DNA of 15,538 nucleotides from Xanthobacteraceae bacterium (GTDB taxonomy: Bacteria > Pseudomonadota > Alphaproteobacteria > Rhizobiales > Xanthobacteraceae), in assembly GCA_030039655.1 (NCBI GenBank), contig JASHVC010000733.1, positions 1-15,538 on the forward strand, given 5' to 3'. Both the position numbers and the translations under genes were made by a program. This document shows, piece after piece, positions 14,632 through 15,538 of this stretch. How positions within the stretch are numbered: position 1 is the stretch's first letter; every line of letters begins with the position of its first letter. The notes below the pieces were generated by a model. The model did no database searches, had not been told where the DNA came from, and saw nothing but the letters and a program-made list of their open reading frames with translations.

Positions 14632-14775
14632 TGTTTTTCCTCCCGTGTTGCCATTGGCATGCCGAGTTTTGCCGGCGTTGTCCATTGCGAACGGCGCTAG
14701 TCATCACCGTCCCACGCGAGACTTGCCGCTCATCGCCGGGAAGGTTGAGCCTTCTTCCAATACGCGCCGTCTATG

Positions 14776-15279
14776 CTACGCGAACGGATCTGTGGGATAT
14801 CCGGCATAGACGAGACTGGCGCCGCTGACGCTGAGCAATTCCTCGATCTTCCCGACCGTTTTCTCGATGACGCTTTGTGGCTGGCCGGTCTGAAGTTGAT
14901 GCTTTAGCTCTACCAGGGCTCGATTCGTCGCGTCGAGGCGGCGTGCCAAAATAGCCGCAATGTAGAGCGGCGTGACCGGGTCTTGCGTGAGCAGTGCGGC
15001 CGCGTCGGCGACGTGAAACTGCGACTGTTCCACAGCTCGGACGTCCGCCGTGTGCGGTTGATCGAGCAGCACAGAAAGTTCACCAAACATCGCGCCCGGT
15101 TCGGTCACCCGAGCGATCTCGGTGTCGCCCTTGACGATGCTAACGGCTCCCGTTTTGAGAATGAGCAGCCGCCCTGTCCGTGTGCCTTCAGTGACCACGG
15201 TCTCGCCCGCGCCATAGGTTACGAGCGGTAGCAAGGCTAATTTCTGCTGCACGGTGGCAGCGTCGAGGATCAGCGGCAT
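14776..15279 (-). CDS. Cyclic nucleotide-binding domain protein
   Basis: This 167-residue protein consists mainly of one Crp/PKA-type cyclic nucleotide-binding domain (about 10-115), with no DNA-binding helix-turn-helix and no membrane segment. The phosphate-binding cassette is FGELSVLLDQPHTADVRA (65-82), with Gly66 and Glu67 intact but His76 in the place normally held by Arg. Weak or altered nucleotide binding is possible. A predicted helix with heptad-like pattern (115-150) may mediate dimerisation. The ATG at 15279 has AGGAG about 9 bases upstream; the longer in-frame start at 15372 has a poor leader. It lies alone, 144 bases upstream of the SDR gene and 159 bases downstream of the permease gene. 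Confidence 0.85.
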   Translation of the reverse strand: MPLILDAATVQQKLALLPLVTYGAGETVVTEGTRTGRLLILKTGAVSIVKGDTEIARVTEPGAMFGELSVLLDQPHTADVRAVEQSQFHVADAAALLTQDPVTPLYIAAILARRLDATNRALVELKHQLQTGQPQSVIEKTVGKIEELLSVSGASLVYAGYPTDPFA

Positions 15280-15438
15280 GATCGGCGCTCCTTTTGGCGC
15301 GTTGACAGGTGTCGTCGAAGAAAATGGAGGCGGCCGGATGTCAAAGGCTACCCCTCGTTGCCCATCGGTCAAGCCGCAACATTGTCTACCATTGAGCCAA
15401 CCCGATAGAAGACCGCGACGCCCACCGCCCGGAATGAA

Positions 15439-15538
15439 CTACATGTGCGAAGGCAGCCACAGGGCCAAAATCGGGAACGAGATCAAGATCACCAGCCGGA
15501 TCAGGTCAGTGACGATGAACGGCAATACGCCGGCGAAG
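15439..15538 (-). CDS. dctM: TRAP transporter large permease, C-terminal end only
   Basis: Only the last 32 codons and the stop (15439-15441) are in the window. The translation is hydrophobic, with GVLPFIVTDLIRLVILISFP followed by a short LWLPS ending. This matches the final membrane helix of DctM-type permeases, which end in a PF...DL.RL...FP..LWLP pattern. It would be the 12- or 13-helix subunit of a sodium-driven C4-dicarboxylate-type importer. The start, small permease and binding protein would lie to the right of the window. The call rests on a short segment, so an alternative membrane protein is not excluded. Confidence 0.68.
   Translation of the reverse strand, partial: FAGVLPFIVTDLIRLVILISFPILALWLPSHM

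Noticed and set aside
13867..14700. 277-codon open frame opposite the SDR gene
   Set aside because: The opposite strand encodes a well-supported SDR with Shine-Dalgarno site; this is its mirror frame.

Overview
The window is a GC-rich chromosomal segment, probably from an alphaproteobacterium of the order Hyphomicrobiales (Bradyrhizobium/Xanthobacteraceae-like). The best evidence is a complete PhyR-NepR-EcfG general stress response core, found only in Alphaproteobacteria. HWE-type histidine kinases, orphan tripartite tricarboxylate (Bug/TctC) receptors and densely packed short operons with Shine-Dalgarno sites fit the same assignment. I see no rRNA, tRNA, CRISPR array, transposase or phage gene.

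Layout. (1) Positions 1-1800, minus strand: a PuuE-like polysaccharide deacetylase overlaps by 4 bases a patatin-like phospholipase that runs off the left edge. (2) Positions 1961-5417, plus strand, divergent from (1) across a 160-base region holding three palindromes: cupin, Bug-type substrate receptor, dienelactone-hydrolase-like enzyme and ornithine cyclodeaminase/mu-crystallin family protein. This looks like a small uptake and catabolism cluster for an unidentified organic acid or amino-acid-like compound. (3) Positions 5457-8264, minus strand: GAF-HWE histidine kinase, L,D-transpeptidase and a small exported cysteine-containing protein. (4) Positions 8265-8711: no convincing gene; it holds a perfect EcfG-type promoter (minus strand) and a strong plus-strand intrinsic terminator. 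(5) Positions 8712-9689, plus strand: a second orphan Bug receptor with a Tat-type signal. (6) Positions 9718-11589: phyR (minus) divergent from nepR-ecfG (plus), with a perfect EcfG promoter facing each way. (7) Positions 11633-14631, minus strand: SDR, exported amidohydrolase with an extra C-terminal domain, and AAC(6')-like acetyltransferase, in close tandem. (8) Positions 14776-15538, minus strand: a cyclic-nucleotide-binding-domain protein and the last 32 residues of a TRAP transporter large permease.

The most informative signal is regulatory. Three perfect matches to GGAAC-N16/17-CGTT lie in gene-free DNA, each pointing at a gene: phyR, nepR-ecfG and the small exported protein. About 0.24 perfect matches are expected by chance in this length on both strands with two spacings. 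Near-matches precede the HWE kinase and, more weakly, the L,D-transpeptidase. I infer that 5457-11589 is a stress-response neighbourhood in which sensor kinase, core switch and envelope outputs lie close together, with a Bug receptor between them. All functions are read from sequence motifs and remembered family features; no search was run.
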